Assembly: GCA_001898965.1 (NCBI GenBank)
Contig: MKVW01000009.1
Coordinates: 1,086,964 to 1,150,963, forward strand
DNA length: 64,000 bases
Direction of reading: 5' to 3'
Source of the DNA: Rhizobiales bacterium 62-17
GTDB lineage: Bacteria; Pseudomonadota; Alphaproteobacteria; Rhizobiales; Beijerinckiaceae
Numbering within the stretch: the stretch's first letter is position 1; each line of letters starts with the position of its first letter. This document shows positions 55,176 to 63,280 of this stretch, piece by piece. Position numbers and translations under genes: made by a program. Below the pieces are notes generated by a model. The model was given only the letters and a program-made list of their open reading frames with translations, was not told the origin of the DNA and did no database searches.

Positions 55176-56216
55176 ATGGTGATGGCTTCGTCCCTCCTCG
55201 TTTCCGCGCCCGAAGGGCTCTATTGCCCAACGGGCGATTTCTTCGTCGATCCGGTGCGGCCCGTGCGGCGGGCGCTGATCACCCACGGCCATTCCGATCA
55301 CGCCCGCGCCGGCCATGGCGCCGTGCTCGCCACCGCTGAAACTTTGGGCATCATGGCCTTGCGCTACGGTGCTCAGTTTGCCGGCACGCAGCAGCCGGTG
55401 CGCCTGGGCGAGGTTTTGCGCATCGGCGAAGCCGAGGTGTCCTTTCATCCCGCCGGCCATGTCTTGGGCTCAGCCCAGGTCGCCATCGGCAACACCCGCG
55501 AGCGCATCGTCGTCTCCGGCGATTACAAACGCGCCGCCGATCCGACCTGTCCGCCGTTCGAAGTGGTGCCCTGCGATATTTTCATCACCGAGGCGACCTT
55601 CGGCCTGCCGATCTTCCATCATCCCGATGCGGGCGAGGAAGTCGGCAAGCTCATCGCTTCGCTGCGGCTGTTTCCCGAGCGCACCCACATGGTCGGCGCC
55701 TATACGCTGGGCAAAGCGCAGCGGCTGATGGCGCTCATCCGCCAGGCTGGCTGGGATCGGCCGGTCTATATTCACGGCGCCGCCGAGAAGATCACCGATT
55801 TCTATATCGCGCACGGCATCGATCTCGGCGAGATCCGCAAAGTCGCCGATGCGGGTAAGACCAAGCTGCCGGGCGAAATCGTCATTTGCCCGCCCACATC
55901 CTTGGCCGATGCCTGGTCGCGTCGTTTTGCCGATCCGGTGTCCTGTTTCGCCTCCGGTTGGATGCGCACACGGGCGCGGGCCCGCCAACGCGGCGTCGAA
56001 CTGCCTCTGGTCATTTCCGATCATGCCGATTGGCCGGAGCTGACCCGCACCATCATGGAGACCGGCTGCCGCGAAGTCTGGGTCACCCATGGCGAGGGCG
56101 ATGCGCTGGTGCATTGGGCGCAAACTCAAGGCTTGAAAGCCATGCCGCTGCATATGCTGGGCTATGGCGATGAGGAAGAGGGCGGCGATCAAACCGAACC
56201 GGCGGCCGAGACATGA
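55176..56216 (+). CDS. Ligase-associated DNA exonuclease (metallo-beta-lactamase fold)
   Basis: A 346-residue metallo-beta-lactamase-fold nuclease related to the CPSF/SNM1 group. The zinc motif is THGHSDHARAGH (about 36-47), then HPAGHVLGSAQV, VSGDYK and the C-terminal SDHADWPEL. Members of this subfamily sit next to bacterial ATP-dependent DNA ligases and are predicted to trim DNA ends before joining. The start could be ATG 55176 or ATG 55182; neither has a strong ribosome site. Its stop overlaps the ligase start by four bases (ATGA), showing coupled synthesis. Confidence 0.92.
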   Translation: MVMASSLLVSAPEGLYCPTGDFFVDPVRPVRRALITHGHSDHARAGHGAVLATAETLGIMALRYGAQFAGTQQPVRLGEVLRIGEAEVSFHPAGHVLGSAQVAIGNTRERIVVSGDYKRAADPTCPPFEVVPCDIFITEATFGLPIFHHPDAGEEVGKLIASLRLFPERTHMVGAYTLGKAQRLMALIRQAGWDRPVYIHGAAEKITDFYIAHGIDLGEIRKVADAGKTKLPGEIVICPPTSLADAWSRRFADPVSCFASGWMRTRARARQRGVELPLVISDHADWPELTRTIMETGCREVWVTHGEGDALVHWAQTQGLKAMPLHMLGYGDEEEGGDQTEPAAET

Positions 56217-57871
56217 ATCGTTTCGCCGAACTTCTCGATCGTCTCGCCTTCGAGCCATCGCGCCACGGTAAGCTGCGCCTGCTGACCGACTATTTCCGCC
56301 ACACCGGCGATCCCGATCGCGGCTATGCGCTGGCGGCGCTGACAGGCGCCTTGAGTTTTTCCAATGCCAAGCCGGCGCTTATTCGCGGCCTCATCGCCGA
56401 GCGGGTCGATCCCGTGTTGTTCGCCTTGAGCTATGACTATGTCGGCGATCTCTCCGAGACGGTGGCACTGCTCTGGCCGGCATCGCCGCGACCGGCTGAC
56501 CTCGCCCGAAATTCCGATGCGGGGGCCCTTGCGACGATCGTCGAAACGCTCAACAGTGCCGGCCGCTCCGAATTGCCGCGTCTCATCGTCGCCTGGCTCG
56601 ACCAACTGGACGAGAAAGGCCGTTGGGCGCTGCTCAAACTGATCACCGGCGGTCTGCGCATTGGTGTCTCGGCACGGCTGGCGAAGACTGCGCTTGCGGC
56701 GCTCAATGGTAGCGACGTCAACGAGATCGAGGATGTCTGGCCGGGCCTGTCGCCGCCCTATCTGCCGCTCTTTGCCTGGCTCGATGGCCATGGCACGAAG
56801 CCTGCCGCCGACAATGCGGTGCAGTTTCGTACCCCCATGCTCGCCCATGCCATCGAGGACAAGGATTTCGAAACGCTCGATCCCGGCGATTACAGCGCCG
56901 AATGGAAATGGGACGGCATTCGCGTTCAGGTCGCCTGCGGTGCGGGGAAAGACGGCCGTAATCTCGTGCGGCTTTATTCGCGCACCGGCGAGGATATTTC
57001 GGCGGCCTTTCCCGATCTCGTCGAGGCGATCCATCTGTCGCGCTTGAGCGATGTGTGTTTTGACGGCGAATTGCTGATCGTGCTCGATGGCAAGGTACAG
57101 CCGTTCGGCGTTTTGCAGCAGCGGCTCAATCGCAAAACCGTGTCGGCCAAATTGATGGCCGATTATCCGCCGCATGTGCGCGCCTACGATTTGCTCTACG
57201 AGAACGGCGAGGATCTGCGTCCGCTGCCGTTCTCGCAAAGGCGCGCCCGCCTGGAAGTCTGCGTGAGGCAGGCCGCAGCCCCCTGGCTCGACCTCTCGCC
57301 GCAGATCGCCTTCGCCGATTGGCCGGCTTTGGCCGCCGCGCGCGCCGATCCGGCCGCAGCCAATGCGGGTGACGATGCTCTTGCTGTCGAAGGCGTCATG
57401 CTGAAGCGGTGTGACAGTGCCTATGTGCCGGGACGCCCGAAAGGTCTGTGGTGGAAATGGAAACGCGATCCGTTCGTGCTCGATGCGGTGCTGATGTATG
57501 CACAGCGCGGCCATGGCAAGCGCTCGTCCTATTATTCCGACTACACTTTCGGTCTGTGGCGGGATGGCCAAAGCGGCGATGAACTCGTTCCGGTCGGCAA
57601 AGCCTATTTTGGCTTTACCGACGAAGAGCTAAAACAGCTCGATCGTTATGTTCGCGATCACACGATCAATCGTTTCGGTCCGGTGCGCGAAGTCACCGCC
57701 ACTGCGAAGGAAGGGCTCGTGCTGGAAGTGGCGTTCGAAGGCGTGCAACGCTCGACCCGGCACAGGTCCGGCGTGGCCATGCGCTTCCCACGCATCTCGC
57801 GCATCCGCTGGGACAAGCCATCGCGCGATGCCGACCGGCTCGAGACGCTGGAAAAATTGATTCCCGTTTAG
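56213..57871 (+). CDS. ATP-dependent DNA ligase (repair-cluster type)
   Basis: A 552-residue ligase. The N-terminal DNA-binding domain (LLDRLAFEPSRHGKLRLLTDYF, LLKLITGGLRIGVSARL) is followed by the adenylation domain with the nucleophile Lys232 in EWKWDGIRVQ, LYSRTGEDIS (motif Ia/III), CFDGELLIV, AVEGVMLKRCDS (motif IV) and WWKWKRDPF (motif V), then an OB domain ending RFPRISRIRWDK. It matches the family that clusters with exonuclease, Lhr-core helicase and PdeM, thought to repair damage-induced breaks outside replication. The final stop overlaps the end of the convergent HxlR gene by four bases. Confidence 0.95.
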   Translation: MNRFAELLDRLAFEPSRHGKLRLLTDYFRHTGDPDRGYALAALTGALSFSNAKPALIRGLIAERVDPVLFALSYDYVGDLSETVALLWPASPRPADLARNSDAGALATIVETLNSAGRSELPRLIVAWLDQLDEKGRWALLKLITGGLRIGVSARLAKTALAALNGSDVNEIEDVWPGLSPPYLPLFAWLDGHGTKPAADNAVQFRTPMLAHAIEDKDFETLDPGDYSAEWKWDGIRVQVACGAGKDGRNLVRLYSRTGEDISAAFPDLVEAIHLSRLSDVCFDGELLIVLDGKVQPFGVLQQRLNRKTVSAKLMADYPPHVRAYDLLYENGEDLRPLPFSQRRARLEVCVRQAAAPWLDLSPQIAFADWPALAAARADPAAANAGDDALAVEGVMLKRCDSAYVPGRPKGLWWKWKRDPFVLDAVLMYAQRGHGKRSSYYSDYTFGLWRDGQSGDELVPVGKAYFGFTDEELKQLDRYVRDHTINRFGPVREVTATAKEGLVLEVAFEGVQRSTRHRSGVAMRFPRISRIRWDKPSRDADRLETLEKLIPV

Positions 57872-58233
57872 GCCTTGGATCTCTCAGGCAAACTGTGTTC
57901 GTCGCGAAAGCGGGCTCTCGCCGCGTTGCCTTGCGTCTGTCCCCAGGCGTAGAGCGCTTCAAGCGCCGGGCCCAGCGTCAAGCCGCGCGCCGTCAGCGCA
58001 TAGACGGAAACTCCATCACGATCGGTGCGCTCGACCAGGCCGCTGTCCTCAAGCTCCCGCAGCCGCTGCGTGAGCACTTTGTCGGCGAGCGTCGGGATGG
58101 CGCGACGCAGTTCCCCATAGCGCAGAGGTGCATCCTTCAGTCGCGCCAGGATGACGGTTTTCCACTTCCCGCCGATCACATCCAACGCGAGCTCGATGGG
58201 ACATCCATATAAACGGCCTTCTGGCACCACCAT
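57868..58233 (-). CDS. HxlR-family winged-helix transcriptional regulator
   Basis: A 121-residue regulator with the HxlR signature: Cys at the start of the domain (YGCPIELALDVIGGKWKTVIL), recognition region LRYGELRRAIPTLADKVLTQRLRELEDSGLVER, then a wing and a helix for dimerisation. Start ATG 58233 has GGGAGG seven bases upstream. It is divergent from the 58338-59311 gene pair; the 104-base gap holds inverted repeats that may be its operator. HxlR proteins often sense reactive electrophiles through the conserved cysteine. Confidence 0.93.
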   Translation of the reverse strand: MVVPEGRLYGCPIELALDVIGGKWKTVILARLKDAPLRYGELRRAIPTLADKVLTQRLRELEDSGLVERTDRDGVSVYALTARGLTLGPALEALYAWGQTQGNAARARFRDEHSLPERSKA

Positions 58234-58268
58234 CGGACGACCTCCCAATTACAGCGCAATCCACTTAC

Positions 58269-58305
58269 CAATCGGTGCGTTGAATTTCGATATCAAAGCC
58301 GATTG
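58269..58305. promoter_or_regulatory. Inverted repeat in the HxlR divergent promoter region
   Basis: CAATCGG at 58269-58275 and CCGATTG at 58299-58305 are perfect inverted copies 23 bases apart, with a further partly symmetric TTTCGATATCAAA between them (58285-58297). The position between divergent genes suits autoregulation by the HxlR protein plus control of the downstream pair. The assignment is inference. Confidence 0.45.
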
Positions 58306-58337
58306 TCTAACCCGCGCAGTCTTACCGGAGCGCGTTC

Positions 58338-58670
58338 ATGAAGATCATCGCCTATGACAATTTCAAGGCAGGGGTGTCGCTCGACGACCTAAAGCCTTAC
58401 CTGCGCGACGAAGTGTCGAACGTTTGGCGGCTCTGGAAGGCCGGAATCGTGCGTGAAAACTACGCCCGCGCCGATGTCGGCGGCGTGATCATCGTGTTCG
58501 AACTCGACAGTGTCGATGAAGCGAAGCGTTACACCGACGATTTCCCGTTGTCGAAGGCCGGATTGCTGGAATGGCATTTCCTCGCGTTCGATGCGCCTTT
58601 GCCGCTCGAATTCCTGTTCGATCCGACCGTTGACGTCAACACGCCCTGGGATCGGACGGTGGCCGCATGA
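58338..58670 (+). CDS. Small dimeric alpha+beta barrel protein (YCII/muconolactone-isomerase-like)
   Basis: A 110-residue cytoplasmic protein, MKIIAYDNFKAGVSLDDLKP..., with VIIVFELDSVDEAKRYTDDFPLSKAGLLEWHFLAFDAPLPLEFLF. Pattern and length resemble ferredoxin-like YCII/muconolactone-isomerase-fold proteins; the exact family is uncertain and there is no proven activity. The next gene (isochorismatase fold) overlaps by four bases (ATGA), so both are one unit, probably under the divergent HxlR regulator. Confidence 0.75.
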   Translation: MKIIAYDNFKAGVSLDDLKPYLRDEVSNVWRLWKAGIVRENYARADVGGVIIVFELDSVDEAKRYTDDFPLSKAGLLEWHFLAFDAPLPLEFLFDPTVDVNTPWDRTVAA

Positions 58671-59311
58671 TCCGGTCGGAACACGGTATCGAGGTGCCGA
58701 CGACATTGGCCGAGTGGTGCGATCCCAGCCGTGCCGCGCTGCTCATCTATGACATGCAAATTGGCATTTGCAGCCAGGTGAAAGGTGCCGACGCGATCAT
58801 CGAACGCGCGGCGGCAGCGCTCGATGCGGCGCGCAGCCATGGCATGCGCGTCGCCTTCACGCGCCATCTGTCGCTGCCGCGCGCCTGGATGGGCACGACG
58901 CAATTGCGCACTGCCATGGCATGGCAGCGCAAGGACGATCCAGACGCCGTCGAGCCGTGGTTCCTCCCCGATGCGCCGGCCACCGCGATCGTCCCGGAAC
59001 TGGCGCCACGCGCCGACGAGGCGGTGTTCGACAAGCTGACCATGTCGGCTTTCGATTCGACGTCCTTGGGTTTCGCCTTGCACGATTGCGGCATTCGCAC
59101 CGTCGTTGTCGCCGGCATCGCGATGGAAATCGGCATCGAACCAACGGTCCGTCAGGCGACCGACAACGGTTTTGCGGCGGTTCTGCTCTCGGACGCTTGC
59201 GGCTTCGGCAACCGGGAGGCGCATGATCGTTCGTTGGCGACCTTGGACTTCATCGGCGAGACGATCGTCACCGATACCGCTGCATTTTGCGCTGCCTTAC
59301 AGGCGCTCTAG
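58667..59311 (+). CDS. Isochorismatase-fold hydrolase lacking the catalytic cysteine
   Basis: A 214-residue protein of the isochorismatase/nicotinamidase superfamily. Asp29 is in LLIYDMQIG and Lys123 in FDKLTMSAF, two of the usual triad. At the third position, where cysteine hydrolases have N-V-C-V-E-A-T, it reads E-I-G-I-E-P-T: Gly156 replaces cysteine. True isochorismatases such as EntB and PhzD also carry Gly there and act by vinyl-ether hydrolysis without the nucleophile. So amidase activity is unlikely; an isochorismatase-like or other reaction is possible. It overlaps the preceding small gene by four bases. Confidence 0.9.
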   Translation: MIRSEHGIEVPTTLAEWCDPSRAALLIYDMQIGICSQVKGADAIIERAAAALDAARSHGMRVAFTRHLSLPRAWMGTTQLRTAMAWQRKDDPDAVEPWFLPDAPATAIVPELAPRADEAVFDKLTMSAFDSTSLGFALHDCGIRTVVVAGIAMEIGIEPTVRQATDNGFAAVLLSDACGFGNREAHDRSLATLDFIGETIVTDTAAFCAALQAL

Positions 59312-59413
59312 AGCAAGTCGCGTTTCGATAGAAACGTGATTTTGCCTAGATTCTCTTATTTGAACGCATCTTCATGGCGCTCGACGATTCCGTCGAGCTG
59401 TGAAACGCTTTAG
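59311..59413. repeat. Full-length dispersed intergenic repeat, ~100 bp, with inverted ends
   Basis: It starts with GCGTTTC-GATA-GAAACG (59323-59339), continues CTAGATTCTC and GAACGCATCTTCATG, and ends in GTGAAACGCTTTAG, so its ends (AAAGCGTTTC-type) are inverted. Partial copies are at 12437 and 48403. I recall this kind of mosaic as typical Hyphomicrobiales intergenic repeats. It reaches to the last codons of the convergent SSS-like gene and could serve both genes as a transcript end. Confidence 0.5.
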
Positions 59414-61185
59414 CCGCGATCGGTGTTGAGCAGATCGCTGTCGCCATGCAGCACGCCTTCGACGAAGATGCGGCCGCTGCGCGATTGCTCTTCGTTGCGC
59501 CGCAGGCTGGTGGCGAGGCCGGTGGCGAGCGCGGCGGCGAAAGCCGCCAGCGCGCTGGCCGCCAGCCGCTCCGGCGAGGGATTGCCGTCGCCCAAGCCGA
59601 TCACGACACCGGCCACCAGCAGGCCGACTAGGAGCGCGATTGCCGCATCCGGCGCCGCTGCACGCGGCCACAGCGACAGCGCCGTCAGTGGCGCCACCAC
59701 GGCGGCGGAAAAGACGAGCGCTAAGCTGATCATCGCGATGGGGTTGAGGGGTGTGCGCGCCGCGACCACGCCGATGAAGACGATGGCGCCGGCCATTGCC
59801 AGGCGGCTCACCGCCAGCCGGCGGCTGCCGAGCGCGCCGATGTCCTGCACGCGGAAAAACAGATCATGGCCGATCGCCGTGCCGAAGGCATGCACGCCGC
59901 TGCTCGCCAGCGTAATGGCGACGGCGGTCAAACCGGCGCCGACCAGGCCGGCGAAAGCGGCACCGAAACCTTGCAGGCGCGGCAGGCCGGCGACGAGGCC
60001 GGCACCGGATACGGCGATGTCCTGCGGCCGCAATGTGCCGGCAAAGCCGGACTGGGCCTTGCAGGCGGCAAGCGCCGCGTCGGGCGTGGCCGCAACCTGC
60101 CCGCAGATCGTCAAAAGTCCCTTGCCCGAGGCGATGTAGAAATAGCTCGGCAGCGCATCGGCGGCTTGGCCGGCGGCCATCATGTCGACGGCGAGCGCGG
60201 AACTCGCCATGCCGATCGCCACGATGATGATCAGTGCGCCAGACCAGCCAAGTGCCGCGAAACCGGCGCGGCGGGCCGCGGAGACGTCGTTGCAGGTCAT
60301 CGCCGGTTGCAGCAGCGGCCCGAGTGCCGCGATGCCCAGCGCAATGGCGACGATGGTCATGAGGCCGCCATTGTCGAAAACGCCGGGCGTGGCGCCGTGC
60401 CAGGCCGCCATCATGTCGGAAGCCTGTTGCCATAGCGCCCGATCGCCGACGACGGGGAAGGGCAGGGACGCGCCCTGCACCAGCAGAATGGCTAGCGGCA
60501 ACACCAGGCTGGCGAGGAGAATGCCGGCCGCTCCAGTGGCCGCCCAGACCACGCCGGCAATGCCGCCCGGCGCCACGATGAACACCAGGATCAGCCCGAC
60601 GAGCGGACTGGCGAAGGGGCGCGGCATGTCGATGATCAGGATCAAGCCGCGCACGGCCATCTCAAACCCGGCGGCGGCGATCAGCAGGGCCACCGCGCCG
60701 ACCACGGTGACGACACCGAGCCGCAATCCGAGCTGCGGAAAACGCCCTGATAAAAGGTCGGGCAGGGAGAAGGCGCCGGTTTTGCGCAACAGCGGTCCCG
60801 TCACCAGGGCGGCCAGCAGGAGGCCGAGGCCAAAGCCGATCAGCAGCCCGGTCAGCGACGCACCGCCCGGCACCGGCGGCAGGAAGGGCAGGAACAGGCC
60901 GGCGCTCAGGGCCATGAAGGCGAGGCCGGCATAGGGCGCGGGCACCGCCCGCCCGCCCGCGTGGAAACGGGAAATGCGCATGCTGCGCAGCAACAAGCCG
61001 ACGATGGCAAGGCCGGCCAGCAGAACGACCGGCGCCAGCACGCCGACGATTCGCTCCGGCACGCCGACCCGGTCGAGCAGGGCCACCAGGCCGACCGCCA
61101 GGACGAAGGCGGTCACGGCAAAGGCGACACGCCCATCGATGCTGGCGCGTTCCAGCAGATCTTCGTCGGTCAGAGGCTTCCGCAC
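59410..61185 (-). CDS. Sodium:solute symporter (SSS)-like membrane protein
   Basis: A 591-residue inner-membrane protein with about 13 hydrophobic segments, residues 25-570. It resembles the ActP/VC_2705 branch of SSS transporters: FHAGGRAVPAPYAGLAF, then KTGAFSLPDLLSGRFP, and VVWAATGAAGILLASLVL. The similarity is loose; I could not identify the sodium-site residues of the family. The start is GTG 61185, eight bases behind GGAG; a TTG at 61206 is less likely. It is divergent from a LuxR-type response regulator. Related transporters are often linked to two-component systems and carry acetate or other small acids. Confidence 0.7.
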   Translation of the reverse strand: MRKPLTDEDLLERASIDGRVAFAVTAFVLAVGLVALLDRVGVPERIVGVLAPVVLLAGLAIVGLLLRSMRISRFHAGGRAVPAPYAGLAFMALSAGLFLPFLPPVPGGASLTGLLIGFGLGLLLAALVTGPLLRKTGAFSLPDLLSGRFPQLGLRLGVVTVVGAVALLIAAAGFEMAVRGLILIIDMPRPFASPLVGLILVFIVAPGGIAGVVWAATGAAGILLASLVLPLAILLVQGASLPFPVVGDRALWQQASDMMAAWHGATPGVFDNGGLMTIVAIALGIAALGPLLQPAMTCNDVSAARRAGFAALGWSGALIIIVAIGMASSALAVDMMAAGQAADALPSYFYIASGKGLLTICGQVAATPDAALAACKAQSGFAGTLRPQDIAVSGAGLVAGLPRLQGFGAAFAGLVGAGLTAVAITLASSGVHAFGTAIGHDLFFRVQDIGALGSRRLAVSRLAMAGAIVFIGVVAARTPLNPIAMISLALVFSAAVVAPLTALSLWPRAAAPDAAIALLVGLLVAGVVIGLGDGNPSPERLAASALAAFAAALATGLATSLRRNEEQSRSGRIFVEGVLHGDSDLLNTDRG

Positions 61186-61337
61186 GTGTCGCGCTCCGGG
61201 CCGCAAACGGCTATCTAATAACTATCTCAAGCGAGCGGCTTGCGCCGCCTGCCCGCTGGGTCCAACAATAGAATTGCCGGAAGAAAAGCAAGACCGGTGG
61301 GGGACGAGCCGGGAAGGGGTCGTGGCAGAGGGGACAC

Positions 61338-62003
61338 GTGTTGCAGAACGCCAGAATAGTGATTGCCGACGATCATCCGTTGGTCCGTGGGGCCCTGCGC
61401 GAAGCAGTGAGCGGCGCGGTGGCCGGCGCCGAAATCGTCGAATGCGGTGATCTCAATCAGTTGACGACGGCGCTGGACGAATCGGGCGAGGCCGATCTGG
61501 TGCTGCTCGATCTCGCCATGCCCGGCGTGCGCGGCTTCTCCGGCCTGCTCTATCTGCGCGCCCAGCATCCGGACGTGCCGGTGGTCGTGGTCTCGGGCAA
61601 TGAGGATCGCGACGTGATTCGCCGCTGCATCGATTTCGGTGCGTCGGGCTATGTGCCCAAGACCACCGATATCGTCGGCATGCGCCAGGCCTTCCGCGAT
61701 ATTCTCGACGGCAAGACCTGGACGCCGCCGGATGTCGATCTGTCGACGCCCGCCGACAAGGACACGACCGACATCATGCGCCGCCTCGCCACACTGACGC
61801 CGCAGCAGGTGCGCGTGCTGATGATGTTGTCGGAAGGACTGCTGAACAAGCAGATCGCCTATGAGCTTTCCGTGTCGGAAGCGACGGTGAAGGCTCATGT
61901 CTCGGCGATTTTGCAGAAGCTTGACGTCGACAGCCGCACGCAAGCCGTCATCGCCGCCTCGAAGATCGAGGGCAATTGGCACGGCGCTAAAATAACGGAA
62001 TAG
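61338..62003 (+). CDS. NarL/FixJ-family (LuxR-type) response regulator
   Basis: A 221-residue two-domain regulator. The receiver has acidic pair Asp11-Asp12, the phospho-acceptor Asp58 in LVLLDLAMPG, and the conserved lysine in GYVPKT. The LuxR-type helix-turn-helix (about 148-210) reads LTPQQVRVLMMLSEGLLNKQIAYELSVSEATVKAHVS. It starts at GTG 61338, five bases behind GAGGGG. No histidine kinase is adjacent, so it is an orphan here. It is divergent from the SSS-like transporter, whose gene is a likely target. Confidence 0.94.
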   Translation: MLQNARIVIADDHPLVRGALREAVSGAVAGAEIVECGDLNQLTTALDESGEADLVLLDLAMPGVRGFSGLLYLRAQHPDVPVVVVSGNEDRDVIRRCIDFGASGYVPKTTDIVGMRQAFRDILDGKTWTPPDVDLSTPADKDTTDIMRRLATLTPQQVRVLMMLSEGLLNKQIAYELSVSEATVKAHVSAILQKLDVDSRTQAVIAASKIEGNWHGAKITE

Positions 62004-62110
62004 ACTGACGGGATAGGGCTTTTCCCCAGCTTCGCGCGATCGTCTCATTCTTGCCGCTTGAGCGCGCCATAGTGACGGGTCGCACAAGGGTGTCGCGATT
62101 GGAGTGAGCC

Positions 62111-62551
62111 ATGCACGCATCCTCTCTCTGCTTCGTCATTGTCACGGGCTTGGCTACCATCTCGGCCGGAGTTTCGCCGGCTCTGGCGCAGTCGCTCGAG
62201 ACCGATACGCAGAACGGCCGCTATACGATGACGCCGGCGCCCGATGGCTTCCTGCGTCTCGATACGCGCACGGGCATCGTTTCGCGCTGCACCTTGAAGG
62301 GCGATGGCGTGCAATGCCGTGCCGGTGCCGACGAGCGCGGTGCGCTTAACGAGGAGATCGACCGGCTGACCCGCGACAATGCGGACTTGCGCCGCAAGCT
62401 CGCCGAGGCAACCGACCAGGCCCCCTCGGCGCGGTTGCGCAATGCCTTGCCGACCGAAACCGAGATGAACAGTGCCCTCGACGTGATGGAGAAATTCATG
62501 CGCCGGATGATGCGCGTGTTCCGCGAGGAGCCGGCAGGCGACAGGATTTAG
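62111..62551 (+). CDS. Secreted coiled-coil protein of unknown function
   Basis: A 146-residue protein with signal peptide MHASSLCFVIVTGLATISAG (cleavage after LAQ near 27). The mature part has GRYTMTPAPDGFLRLDTRTG, a CTLKGDGVQC pair of cysteines eight residues apart that may form a disulphide, and a coiled coil at about 78-100 (LNEEIDRLTRDNADLRRKL). GGAG lies about seven bases before the ATG. Similar short secreted proteins occur in Rhizobiales; function is unknown. Confidence 0.75.
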   Translation: MHASSLCFVIVTGLATISAGVSPALAQSLETDTQNGRYTMTPAPDGFLRLDTRTGIVSRCTLKGDGVQCRAGADERGALNEEIDRLTRDNADLRRKLAEATDQAPSARLRNALPTETEMNSALDVMEKFMRRMMRVFREEPAGDRI

Positions 62552-62675
62552 GTGCTCGAAGTTGCGTGGTCTCGTCCGGTGTTAACTGTGGCCGTGGGTC
62601 GGCTGGAAACTTGGCCTTTGTTGCCGCATAATGGCCCGCGTCGGCGCCTCCTGCCGTCATCCGAGAGGGTAGACC

Positions 62676-63062
62676 ATGACCGATCGCCTTGATCCGCCGA
62701 AATCCCAATCCCAGGGTTCGACCGGCTGGGGCGGCGCAAGCTGGTCCGGCTCGCGCCAAGAGGGCACTGGCGGGGTGACAGACGCGACCCCCAGCAACAC
62801 GCTGGAACAGTTCATCGGCGGCTCGCCTGCCGCCGTGGCGGTGCGCCTGCTGGTGGTCTCGCTCATTGTCGGCGCGCTGCTGATGTGGCTCGACATCAGG
62901 CCGATAGACGTTTTCTACGGCTTGCAGCGCTTCCTCACCCGGCTATGGAACCTTGGTTTCGATGCGGTGCGCGAAGTCATCACCTATGTGATCGCCGGTG
63001 CCGCCATCGTCATTCCGGTCTGGATCGTGCTGCGCCTGCTGAACGCCGGCAAGAAGCGCTAA
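62676..63062 (+). CDS. DUF6460 domain-containing membrane protein
   Basis: A 128-residue protein. The first 50 residues are polar and Gly/Ser-rich (GSTGWGGASWSGSRQ), followed by two membrane segments, about 58-75 and 98-120 (VITYVIAGAAIVIPVWIVLR). This matches the DUF6460 family of small Alphaproteobacterial membrane proteins with no known role. The preceding gene is 124 bases away; AGAGGG lies about ten bases before the ATG. Confidence 0.85.
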   Translation: MTDRLDPPKSQSQGSTGWGGASWSGSRQEGTGGVTDATPSNTLEQFIGGSPAAVAVRLLVVSLIVGALLMWLDIRPIDVFYGLQRFLTRLWNLGFDAVREVITYVIAGAAIVIPVWIVLRLLNAGKKR

Positions 63063-63280
63063 GCGACACGCTGAACAATTTCGCTCAGACGCCGTCTTCC
63101 TCGCATGCGGGGAGGGCGGCGATCGCTTGTGCCCACACGCCGCTGATGAGGGGCCGTATCCCAAGTGTTGGCAGAAGCGCCGATCCGTGCTTCTACCTGT
63201 TGCTGAAGCTGATGCTTTCTGTGCAATGAACTGAAGCGAACGGGCGCTTGCGGCGCCAATGTCTAGGGAGATGAACAAAG

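Noticed and set aside
63063..63280. Possible riboswitch or leader before the MetE-like gene
   Set aside because: I looked for cobalamin, SAM-II and SAH riboswitch features and found no recognisable core; only ordinary GC-rich sequence.
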